A stretch of 64,000 nucleotides of DNA from Mangrovibacterium diazotrophicum (GTDB taxonomy: Bacteria > Bacteroidota > Bacteroidia > Bacteroidales > Prolixibacteraceae), in contig NZ_RAPN01000001.1 of the NCBI RefSeq assembly GCF_003610535.1, positions 806,001-870,000 of the forward strand, written 5' to 3'. This document shows positions 1 to 10,400 of this stretch, one piece after another; position 1 is the first letter of the stretch, and each line of letters starts with the position of its first letter. The notes beneath the pieces were generated by a model. It had not been told where the DNA came from. It ran no database searches and saw only the letters and a program-made list of their open reading frames with translations. A program made the translations under genes and the position numbers.

Positions 1-28
1 ATACAGTTAGGAACAAAACCACTATAAA

Positions 29-58
29 CAAAAAAAACTGCGCGAAGCAGTTTTTTTT
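29..58 (-). terminator. Rho-independent terminator of pgi
   Basis: An 11-base perfect stem (arms 31-41 and 47-57, AAAAAAACTGC/GCAGTTTTTTT) with loop GCGAA lies about 40 bases past the pgi stop codon. The A/T flanks give a U-tract on both strands, so it could stop transcription from either side. Confidence 0.85.
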
Positions 59-95
59 GTTTGATTCTATTGAATTTCGGTGAATTTCAATCTTC

Positions 96-2053
<1,958 letters not shown>

Positions 2054-2275
2054 TTAACGCTTCGAACCAATAACAAGCGAGACAATCAGCCCAATAACAA
2101 TGTAAATCAAAAAGGCTCCGGAAGTCAACAGCAGGACAAATCCCATCTCACTTGTTAATTCGCTCCATGCTGTTTTGTAGTGAACAATGCTCCATGCGTT
2201 CAGCAAATTAAAGAACACAAAAAGTGCAACCAGAACAATTAAATGGCGCAAAGGCCTGATCTGTATTTTTTTCAT
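2054..2275 (-). CDS. Small membrane protein, two transmembrane segments
   Basis: A 73-residue protein I cannot assign to a family. It has a basic N-terminus (MKKIQIRPLRH), a hydrophobic helix at about 10-31, a short loop, and a second hydrophobic helix at about 43-68 ending in GSKR. This predicts an inner-membrane hairpin with both ends in the cytoplasm. It starts 25 bases after the Gfo/Idh/MocA gene and is probably the last gene of the DUF1080/oxidoreductase operon. A role such as anchoring or redox coupling for the exported oxidoreductases is possible only by position. Composition and context favour a real gene. Confidence 0.7.
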   Translation of the reverse strand: MKKIQIRPLRHLIVLVALFVFFNLLNAWSIVHYKTAWSELTSEMGFVLLLTSGAFLIYIVIGLIVSLVIGSKR

Positions 2276-2300
2276 TTTAAAAGCTTTTAATCGAACGAAC

Positions 2301-3596
2301 TTAGATTTGATACTGATCGGGCATGATTATCTTTCGCCCTTCATCAATCGCGCTCTCACCAAGCAACGTCCACAAGCTGGTGTAATACGCTTCGGCAACC
2401 ATCCTTCGCGGAATTTCGCCCTGGCGAATAAAGCTCGCGAAGGCCTCAAACTGCATCTGGCTATCCTCATAAAAATCTGCCTCCATCAACTCGGCTCCCT
2501 TATATTCTACCGCTCTTTCCGGCAGCCACGACTCTCCTCCAACAGGAATACTGTCGAATAGATCACGCTCCAAATTGTTGATCAATTGGCGTATTCCGGG
2601 CGCTGGCGGAATGACTTCAGTGTAGACTCGGTTAGACTCGAACTCAATCGTTCCTTTGCTTCCCAGTATTTGCTCCTCCAAACCATATTTTTTGTTGCTG
2701 GTCATGGAATCGTACACAAATTGAACGCCGTCGGGGAAAGTATAAGTCAGCGAAACGCTGTCGGGAACCGTCCGACTATCTTTCCAGAACACATTGCTCC
2801 CGGTTCCGATCACACTGACAGGAACTTTACCCGTCACCCACAAGGCAACCTGCAACTGGTGGGTCATCAATTCCGTCAGCAGGCCAACAGAAAGTTCCTT
2901 GTACAAGCGCCAGTTGATTTGTCGTTCCAAATCGAAATTATTGTCGGGTAGTGGTCGGCGCCAGTTGTTATTGCGATGCCAATAAGCACGCATCTGCGTT
3001 ACCTGGCCGATATCCCCTTCCTGTATGCGTCTCATACCTTCCAGGTAAATTGGGTTGAACATGCGCTGGTGACCGATTTGCAAAATTTTGCCACTTGCCT
3101 TGTGTGAATCGTACATGCGTTTAACGTCATCCGGCGTGCGAGCCATTGCTTTTTCGCAGAAGGTGTGAATCCCGGCCGACAAGCAATCGACGGCAATATG
3201 AGCGTGTTCGGTCAGCGGAGTTGCAATAACAACACCATCCAACTTCTCCCGATCGATTAATTTCCGGTAATCGGTGTAAGTCGTCACCTCACACATATTT
3301 TTCTGACATAAGCCCTGCGCGACGTCCAGGTTTGGTTGATAATTATCGCAAATCGCGACGACCCGGATATTTGCGGTTTCGCGAATTCGCAGCAAAAAAT
3401 CCAACAAAAGCGTTCCTCTCGATCCTGTTCCAATCACGGCGATACTGAGCTGATCGGACACGCTTTTGGAAACCGGTTTATCGTCTGCAAACGACTTCAA
3501 CCAGGGAGCCGACAACAAAAACATGGCAGATCCGCCCATGGCCAAATCTTTCAAGAACTCGCGTCTGCTTCTCTCTATTCTAGTTTTCGTGTTCAT
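2301..3596 (-). CDS. Tat-exported Gfo/Idh/MocA family oxidoreductase (second copy of operon)
   Basis: NAD(P)-dependent sugar oxidoreductase, probably periplasmic. The N-terminus has a twin-arginine signal (SRREFLKDLAMGG), then the Rossmann fold with GTGSRG at about residue 57 and the C-terminal substrate domain. I chose the start at 3596 (MNTKTRIERS) rather than 3638, because an AAGGAAG ribosome site lies 8 bases upstream and the signal peptide then has normal length. It overlaps the end of the ApbE-like gene by 17 bases, so the two are probably translationally coupled. Oddities: the usual EKP lysine motif reads EKA, and the usual HxxD motif of the substrate domain reads HQLQ. Relatives in Bacteroides oxidise glycosides at C3 so that a DUF1080 protein can cleave them. 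Substrate unknown. Confidence 0.9.
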   Translation of the reverse strand: MNTKTRIERSRREFLKDLAMGGSAMFLLSAPWLKSFADDKPVSKSVSDQLSIAVIGTGSRGTLLLDFLLRIRETANIRVVAICDNYQPNLDVAQGLCQKNMCEVTTYTDYRKLIDREKLDGVVIATPLTEHAHIAVDCLSAGIHTFCEKAMARTPDDVKRMYDSHKASGKILQIGHQRMFNPIYLEGMRRIQEGDIGQVTQMRAYWHRNNNWRRPLPDNNFDLERQINWRLYKELSVGLLTELMTHQLQVALWVTGKVPVSVIGTGSNVFWKDSRTVPDSVSLTYTFPDGVQFVYDSMTSNKKYGLEEQILGSKGTIEFESNRVYTEVIPPAPGIRQLINNLERDLFDSIPVGGESWLPERAVEYKGAELMEADFYEDSQMQFEAFASFIRQGEIPRRMVAEAYYTSLWTLLGESAIDEGRKIIMPDQYQI

Positions 3597-4473
3597 AAAT
3601 TCGTCTTCCTTCGTTAGCTGTTGGTTGGTTAAAAACATTGATTTTTTGTGGTTTGAATTGACTGGTAATCTCTTCGAATTCGCTCTTGTTGGCAGCTACC
3701 AAAGCCGTCGACAAAACCTCTGCCCGGACAGGACACTCGTCCTGAACTACGGCGAGCCGGCTTCTGATTTCAAACTTTAAGGTATTCGGATTGACGATAT
3801 GGTAGCACTGCTGCTTTCCCTGTCGGGCTCCGCTGATCGACACAGTATGATCGTTTAAATGAAATACCTGTTGATTTCCCTTGCCATTCCGGAAGGAAAC
3901 CGGCCAGGCATTTCCGGAAGGATGTTTTCCTTTTGTGAGAATGGAACTTCCCCCAAAACTGACAAAACAGTTTGCAACGCCAAAATCGGCCAAAGTTGAT
4001 TTTAGCTTTTTAAGCAGAAATCCTTTCCCTATTGCTCCAAAATCGAGCGATGTGAAACGGTTTGCAAAGCGAATACTCCTACCGTTGTGATCATATTCAA
4101 TTTGCGGCTTCATGTAACCTAGTTCTTCGCCTGTTAGAGACTTCAATGTTGCTCCGGCTTTCCCTTTGAAATGCCCCAAACCAATATTGAAATATCCCAG
4201 GGTCTGCTCCTTGAAACGTTCACACTCCTGCAAGATATCCCACAACTCGTCACTCACGCTCGTCCAGCGGTGTTGAGCCGTTTGATTAACAGCAAAAGTC
4301 TCCCCTTCCCGATCAAATCGGCTCAACAGCTTTTCAAGCCTAAACACATCTTGTTTCACAGTCCGGCAAATCTCAGTCGCAATTGTTTCCGAAACTTCAA
4401 TCAAAACCAGGTCGAGAACCGAGTTCATTCCCGCAATAGACTGATGGGTAAATTTCGACATTGATGAAATCAA
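3580..4473 (-). CDS. ApbE-like FAD:protein FMN transferase
   Basis: Member of the ApbE family, which uses FAD to attach FMN covalently to Thr/Ser of target proteins. At 297 residues it is slightly short. Visible family features are the N-terminal SRFDREG...AVNQTA segment, the FAD-binding motif DFGAIGKGF, the SFGGS turn, and the C-terminal block VSISGARQG...HIVNP...AEVLSTAL. In typical members that last block reads ADALATA with a metal-binding Asp; here the Asp is Glu. I see no Sec signal, Tat signal or lipobox, unlike most ApbE proteins, so it may act in the cytoplasm before Tat export of its partners. It sits between two Gfo/Idh/MocA genes (59 bases after one, overlapping the other). No flavinylation-motif protein is visible in the window, so the target is unknown. 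Confidence 0.82.
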   Translation of the reverse strand: MISSMSKFTHQSIAGMNSVLDLVLIEVSETIATEICRTVKQDVFRLEKLLSRFDREGETFAVNQTAQHRWTSVSDELWDILQECERFKEQTLGYFNIGLGHFKGKAGATLKSLTGEELGYMKPQIEYDHNGRSIRFANRFTSLDFGAIGKGFLLKKLKSTLADFGVANCFVSFGGSSILTKGKHPSGNAWPVSFRNGKGNQQVFHLNDHTVSISGARQGKQQCYHIVNPNTLKFEIRSRLAVVQDECPVRAEVLSTALVAANKSEFEEITSQFKPQKINVFNQPTANEGRRIYEHEN

Positions 4474-4532
4474 TTTTTCCGTTTTTTATTCAATTTGAAT
4501 TTCAACTTAAAAACCAGGTAAAGATTGAGCGT

Positions 4533-5879
4533 TTATAGGCGTGGCTCCCAACCGGGTTCGTATGTACGACTCCACAGTTTCATAGCCTCGCGATCGAAAA
4601 TCCGACCGGTTTCGGTATCCACGTCAAACGATTTTCCGATTCGCGAAGCAATGTTTGCGTAATGCGTCAGCATTTGACTTTTGGCTCCCATATCAATCGG
4701 CGAATTCAGCTGACTGGCTTTCCCCCGAATGACATCGAAAAAATTCACGATATGTGTGTCGGTCATGTCACCGCCTCCGCCCAACGCGGTTCCTGCCTCA
4801 ACAGTAGCAGACTTACTATCCCGAACTTGCTTTCCGCCCCTGTCGAATAATTTATACCCGTTGCGGTCAACATAAACCGAGCCTTCGCTTCCGTAAATAA
4901 TGGTTCCCCGATCAGTTCCATAGGTTTTGTAGCCGTTGCGACTCTTGCCGTCCCACACGATGATTTTGTTACCGGGGAAACGAAAACTCGCGTCCATCGT
5001 GTCATACATTTCCCAGCCATCGTCGAGAAAATGCCTTTTGGCTGCCTGCACCTCAACATATTCCGGATAATCAACCTGCAGCGCCCAGCGTGCAATATCC
5101 AGCTCATGCGTGGCATTATTCCCGGTTTCGGCTGTTCCCCATTTCCAGCCATACCAATGCCAATTGTAGTCCCATGTATCGTGGCGATAATCCTCACGCG
5201 GAGCGGGTCCCTGCCACAATTCCCAGTCCAAGCCATCGGGGACAGGTGCTGGCGTTGGCACTGGAACCCGGCCCCGTGTGTTCGAGTAAAAGGCAACTGC
5301 CCGGTAAACATCTCCAATTACCCCCTTGTGAATATCGTTGATGATTTCAATAGTTTCTGGTGATGAGCGTTGTTGATTTCCCATCTGAACAATGCGATCG
5401 AACTTTTTCTGAAAAGCGACGAGCAACTCCCCCTCTTCAGGACTATGGCTGCAGGGTTTTTCCAGGTACACATGCTTTCCGGCTTCCATAGCCATCCAGG
5501 CTCCGGGCGCATGCCAGTGGTCGGGTGTCGCATTGAAAATCACATCAACTTTTTTATCGGCCAACACTTCCCTGATATCGCTGGTTAGCACCGCATGACC
5601 GGATACTTTTCGGTTCAGGTCTTGCGCAACGCGTTCGCGCTGTGACTTCATTACATCACAGATATAAGCCAGATCTACGTTGTTATGTCTGTTTTTTACC
5701 GCATCATAATAGGCTCCAACACGCCGTCCACAGCCCATAAAAGCCACCGAAATACGATCATTTGCCCCGATAATGCGCGAATAGCTTTTTGCCGACATAC
5801 CAACCGCAGATCCTCCGACTGCAACTCCGGCCACCCCGACTGCCGCTTTACGTAAAAAATCTCTTCTGCTTGAATTCAT
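4533..5879 (-). CDS. Tat-exported Gfo/Idh/MocA family oxidoreductase (first copy of operon)
   Basis: Periplasmic NAD(P)-dependent oxidoreductase of the Gfo/Idh/MocA superfamily, 448 residues. It begins with a clear Tat signal (SSRRDFLRKAAVGVAG), followed by a dinucleotide-binding turn GCGRRVG near residue 50, the catalytic-lysine motif LEKPCSH, and a substrate-domain HELDIARW motif. So unlike its neighbour it keeps the canonical EKP and HxxD residues. It starts 10 bases after the DUF1080 gene stop. In the Bacteroides 3-keto-glycoside pathway, enzymes of this type oxidise glycosides to 3-keto sugars with tightly bound NAD. A GH109-like glycosidase activity (NAD-dependent, same fold) is the main alternative. 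Confidence 0.92.
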   Translation of the reverse strand: MNSSRRDFLRKAAVGVAGVAVGGSAVGMSAKSYSRIIGANDRISVAFMGCGRRVGAYYDAVKNRHNNVDLAYICDVMKSQRERVAQDLNRKVSGHAVLTSDIREVLADKKVDVIFNATPDHWHAPGAWMAMEAGKHVYLEKPCSHSPEEGELLVAFQKKFDRIVQMGNQQRSSPETIEIINDIHKGVIGDVYRAVAFYSNTRGRVPVPTPAPVPDGLDWELWQGPAPREDYRHDTWDYNWHWYGWKWGTAETGNNATHELDIARWALQVDYPEYVEVQAAKRHFLDDGWEMYDTMDASFRFPGNKIIVWDGKSRNGYKTYGTDRGTIIYGSEGSVYVDRNGYKLFDRGGKQVRDSKSATVEAGTALGGGGDMTDTHIVNFFDVIRGKASQLNSPIDMGAKSQMLTHYANIASRIGKSFDVDTETGRIFDREAMKLWSRTYEPGWEPRL

Positions 5880-5889
5880 TGTTTCAGGT

Positions 5890-7299
5890 TTATTGGTTTA
5901 GTTTTCTGATTTTTATACTTCGAAAATGGACTTCGTTACCGTGATCCTGCAGCAAAAGATGTCCCGACTGCCACGAACCGAATCCTTCCCAAACAGCATA
6001 TTTACTGCGTGCAACCAACGCATAAAAGGCCTGAGTTCCCCTTTCGTATGTCAGTACTTTGCGGCTGTTCAGCCAATGCTCCACATGAGCTCCCACAAAA
6101 TCATCCGAAATAATATTGTTGCCTTTCAGCCACTCCTCGTGACGTACCCCGGAAACCACAATCCGCGCATGGTTCCATTCGCCCGGTTTGTTGACGATCT
6201 TATTCTTGTGCGCCGGAATCAAATCGTACAGCGACGCAACTGTCCGGTTACCATCACTTCCCAACTTGGCATCGGGATGCCGGTCATCGTCCAAAATCTG
6301 GTATTCCAAACCAATTGCCGACTGATCGGAACCGTACTTTTCAGTGATGTAATATTTAATGCCGCTGTTAGCGCCTTTGGTAATATTGAAGTCCAGTTGA
6401 AATTCGAAGGTGGAATATTCATCCAGCGTCACAATATCACCACCATTTCCCGATTCGGCGCCGTCAGCCGCCTCCACAACCAGCTCTCCGTTTTCAACAT
6501 GCCAGCCCCGGCTCGGGAAGCTTTCTTTCCCGGCACCACGCCAGCCATCCGTATTCTCTCCATTGAAAAGCAACACCCAACCTTGCGCAGCTTCCTGCGG
6601 CGACAAATAATTTGGAATCATATTAACGACCGGAATGTCCGTCCAAGGGCTTGCCTGAAGATCTTCAGTTTTGATGCGAATATTTTTCCATCGGATTTGC
6701 GTGCCTTCCAAGTCCTTCTCTTCAATGCTGTGCACCTGAAGTGCAATAAAACCTTCAGGAGTCATGTCATCAACCAAATCGGCGCATGGAACTCCATTCA
6801 ACCAGGTACGGATTGAGTTTCCAATGGCTTCAATCCGATAATGGTTCCATTCGCCATTTCGAAAAGCTTTCCTTCCTTCCGGATTTTGCTCAAGCGAATA
6901 AAGCCAACCTCTTCGGGCTTCATCGTAAATACCACCACTCCATGCTCTGGCTGACGGATCCACCTCGCACTGGTAACCGTGTACCCGACCGCTTTGATAA
7001 CTGTTTGTACTCAAGCTTCGAATCTGAATACCTGAGTTCATCTGATCGTCGACCAGGAGGTCAAGCTCCAGTATAAAATCACCATAAGTTTTATCGGTTT
7101 TTAAAAAGGAATTTGGGCTGCCAAACACGGTGGTGCCAATAATCTCACCATTGGAAACCTCGTATTTGGCTTTACCGTTGATTTGCTCCCAACCGGAAAG
7201 ATCTTTTCCGTTAAACAATTCTTGCCATCCTGCCTCCTGTGCGTTCACGGCAAAAGAAAAAATGCAAATGAGACTTAAAAGAAACATTTTCCTTTTCAT
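5890..7299 (-). CDS. Secreted tandem DUF1080 (3-keto-disaccharide hydrolase) protein
   Basis: A 469-residue exported protein with a Sec signal (MKRKMFLLSLICIFSFAVNAQ) and two consecutive DUF1080 modules, about residues 25-210 and 240-466. Each opens with the family hallmark: WQELFNGKDLSGWEQ in the first and WVLLFNGENTDGWRG in the second, followed by concanavalin-like beta strands (FILELDLLVDDQMNSGI; FEFQLDFNITKGANSGI). DUF1080 proteins cleave 3-keto-glycosides made by partner oxidoreductases. It is the first gene of a five-gene operon, divergent from the hybrid sensor at 7450. A candidate -7 box lies about 55 bases upstream. Most relatives I know have one module per chain; whether both are catalytic here is unknown. 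Confidence 0.9.
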   Translation of the reverse strand: MKRKMFLLSLICIFSFAVNAQEAGWQELFNGKDLSGWEQINGKAKYEVSNGEIIGTTVFGSPNSFLKTDKTYGDFILELDLLVDDQMNSGIQIRSLSTNSYQSGRVHGYQCEVDPSARAWSGGIYDEARRGWLYSLEQNPEGRKAFRNGEWNHYRIEAIGNSIRTWLNGVPCADLVDDMTPEGFIALQVHSIEEKDLEGTQIRWKNIRIKTEDLQASPWTDIPVVNMIPNYLSPQEAAQGWVLLFNGENTDGWRGAGKESFPSRGWHVENGELVVEAADGAESGNGGDIVTLDEYSTFEFQLDFNITKGANSGIKYYITEKYGSDQSAIGLEYQILDDDRHPDAKLGSDGNRTVASLYDLIPAHKNKIVNKPGEWNHARIVVSGVRHEEWLKGNNIISDDFVGAHVEHWLNSRKVLTYERGTQAFYALVARSKYAVWEGFGSWQSGHLLLQDHGNEVHFRSIKIRKLNQ

Positions 7300-7351
7300 A
7301 AGTGATCAGTTTTAATATGTGTTTAGTTTGTTGATTTAGCGTTAGCTATTT

Positions 7352-7359
7352 CAAAAATA
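7352..7359 (-). promoter_or_regulatory. Candidate -7 box for the DUF1080/oxidoreductase operon
   Basis: Minus-strand TATTTTTG matches TAnnTTTG and lies 53 bases upstream of the DUF1080 start, in the 150-base gap shared with the divergent hybrid sensor gene. No clear -33 TTTG at 17-23 bases. The hybrid sensor would be expected to bind near here; I could not find a convincing repeated operator. Confidence 0.4.
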
Positions 7360-7449
7360 GGGTCAACGGGTGAAATGCAGGAGACGTTTTTATTTCATTT
7401 TTAGGTGATATTATTTCAATATCTTATTTTTACTGAATAACATACCTAC

Positions 7450-10400
7450 ATGAACCTAAACCGACAAACCAATCGTTGCCCAAGACTTTTTGTGCTTGTG
7501 CTCTGTCTTTTGCTCTGGGCGTTAAACACCCAAAGTTTATTGGCCCAGCACATCCGTTTCGATCATTTTGACACGCGGAAAGGACTTTCTCAAAATAATA
7601 TTTACAGTCTACTTGTTGATTCCACCGGCTATGTCTGGATCGGAACCCTGGAGGGAATAACCCGGTTTGACGGCAATAAATTTGAAACCTACCGTTCGTT
7701 CCCCTCTCAGAGTAACACGTTAAAAGGGAATTTCATCAACAAACTTTCGGCTTGCCCAAACGGCAACATCTGGGTACACATTCGCAGCAAAGGTTTGAAC
7801 CGATACAACGCTCGCCAGGAAAAATTTGAACTGTTTGGTGACAGCTGCTTTTATCCCTCCAACATCGCTGAACTGACAAGTATGGTTTCTGTATCCGATT
7901 CAGTGTTGTGGTTTACCGATAACGCGTCCCTCTTCAGATACGATGAAACTCAAAACCAAACGAAGGTGGTGGAGACTCCCTTTTCAAACGGAAGAGTTGA
8001 ATACACCGGAAAAGAAAATTTAATGTATTGGGGAAGCGGAGGCCTCTTCCTTACCGGAAGTGATTGGCAAGGCGAATTAATTTCGAGTTCTCCCGTAAGA
8101 ATGTTGTCGCGGATTTTCAACGATTCAATTTGTGTGGTCTACTCCGATTCATTGCGCTTGCTAAATATGAATACTCGGAGCATCTCACCGTTGAAATCGA
8201 ACAAGCAACTGGATCAAATTTTGCAATCAAATGCCATTTATTCGGTGGCAGGATACAACAATGAAATCTGGCTCGGACTTAGCGACGGTCTTGTGTTGGT
8301 AACTGTTGAAAAGAATCGGGTGACATCCGCTTCCCGCTTCACCTACGACGCCTTCAACAATTATTCTTTTCATGGGAAAGATGCGAGTAATCTCGTGTTT
8401 GATCAAAATGGAAACCTATGGATTGGAACATCGAAATATGGGGTAAATCTGTACGATCGAAGAAAGAACCTTTTCAGCCATCACCAAATCTCTGTTTTGT
8501 CAAAATCTGACCAGGAGATTGATCCGGTGCGTGCGATCTGCGAAACCACAAACGGCGACACCTGGACGGGATTTGACCGACTAGGACTTGTTAAAATCCA
8601 GGCGGGAAACAAACAAGTGCTATATGATGAAATTCATTTCCCCAAAGGAGTGGTGACACCATTGGAAAATATTCGGTCGCTGTATGAAGATTCAGAAGGA
8701 AACTTGTGGATTGGCAGCAGCAGGGGCTTATGCATTTACAATGAAAGAACGGACAGAATTGAGTCGATTTCGCTGCCGGGAAGTTATAAAGCAATTTTTG
8801 CCAACTGGAACTGGCAGTCGCAATGTTATTTCATCAAGGAATTTACACCGGGAAAAATCACACTCACCAGCCCACAGGGAGTTGGAATATTTGATCTGAA
8901 AGATCGCACATTTCAACGTGTACCAATGCCATCAAACTACATCCCCGAGTCCATTCGGTGCCTGGTGCGGGACGTCAGCTCCAATTACTGGTTCATTGCC
9001 GACAACCGCGGCTTGTGCAAACTAACACCCGATGGCGTCCTCCAATATTTCACGCACGAAAATGCCGGTTTGACCGACAACAAACTTTATGCGCTTGAAT
9101 TAATCGACAATATGCTTTGGATTGGTAGCAACAACGGGCTCATGGCTTTCGACCTGAACAATGAAAATGTTATCGCCAGTTTTTTTGAGACAGATGGTCT
9201 ATCAAACAATCTTGTGTACAGCATCATCGATGATTCGGGGTATTTATGGATGAGCACAAACCGCGGAGTCAGCCGTCTGAGGTTAGCAGATCATTACATC
9301 GAAAGCTTTCTGCCGGAGGATCTTTTTATGGACGACGCCTTTTTTAAAGATGAAAAGGGCACGATTTATTTTGGAGGCTATGACGGCTTCATCAGTTTTA
9401 ATCCCGAAGAAATAGATAACTCACCTGCTTACCCTCAGGTCATCATCAATGAGTTGTATATCAACAACCAAAAAGTAGAAGTCGGGCAAACAGTCGACAA
9501 TCAACAAATTTTGCCGAAATCGCTTCCATACCTCGACCGGATTCGGATGAGCTACAGCACAAACAGCTTTTCCCTGAATTTTGATGCCTTTCCGTTCAAT
9601 TTTCCCGACGACACGTATTTCCGTTATCGACTCAAAGGACTGTCATCAAACTGGATTTTGACCTCTAGAAATGAAAATCGGGCCGTTTTCGCAAACCTTG
9701 CCCCGGGAGATTATACGTTTGAAGTTGCTGCCAGTCGCGACAAACAAAACTGGAGTGCCGCCAAAGAACTGGCTATTGCGATTGTTCCCCCTTTCTACCT
9801 GACGATGTGGTTCAAATTCCTGTTGGCGACAATTCTCGTTGCAATTCTAATCATTGCATTCAAGTTTCGTATTTACACCATCAAAAAGTGGAACCTGCAG
9901 CTGGAAACACAAGTCAAGGAACAGACAAGCGCCATCGCGGAGCAAAAGAATAAAATCATTGCTCAGAAAGAAAAAATGGTCGAATTGAGTAATCAACTGC
10001 ACGAAGCCGATCAAGCCAAGCTGAAATTCTACACGAACATTTCGCACGAATTCCGGACGCCGCTGACCATCATCATGGGTAATATTGAAAGTCTTCGCGA
10101 GCAAGGAGTCAACCAGTTTTTGTTGGGAAATATCAAGCGAAGTTCAGACCGCTTATTTCGGTTGGTCAATCAGTTTATCGACCTTCGCAAATACGACCAG
10201 GGTGAACTGAAACTGGAAGTCTCTAATTTCGACATTGTGAGTTTTGTCAAAGAGATCGTCAACTCTTTTAAAGAGCTGGCTCTTCGAAAAAACATCGACA
10301 TCGAATTATTGAATCCTCAGGAAAAGATTTTTGTATGGCTGGATAAAGACAAGACCGACAAAATTATCTACAACCTGTTGTCGAATGCGATAAAATACAC

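Noticed and set aside
4796-4823. DSKSAT in the first Gfo/Idh/MocA protein as an ApbE flavinylation site
   Set aside because: The flavinylation consensus needs D-x-x-(S/T)-x-A-(S/T); here Ser and Ala are adjacent, one residue short, so it is not a match.
5926-6816. A 296-codon plus-strand open frame inside the DUF1080 gene
   Set aside because: It lies antisense to a well-supported gene, shows no family motif or signal, and its sequence looks like a by-product of codon use in the minus-strand gene.
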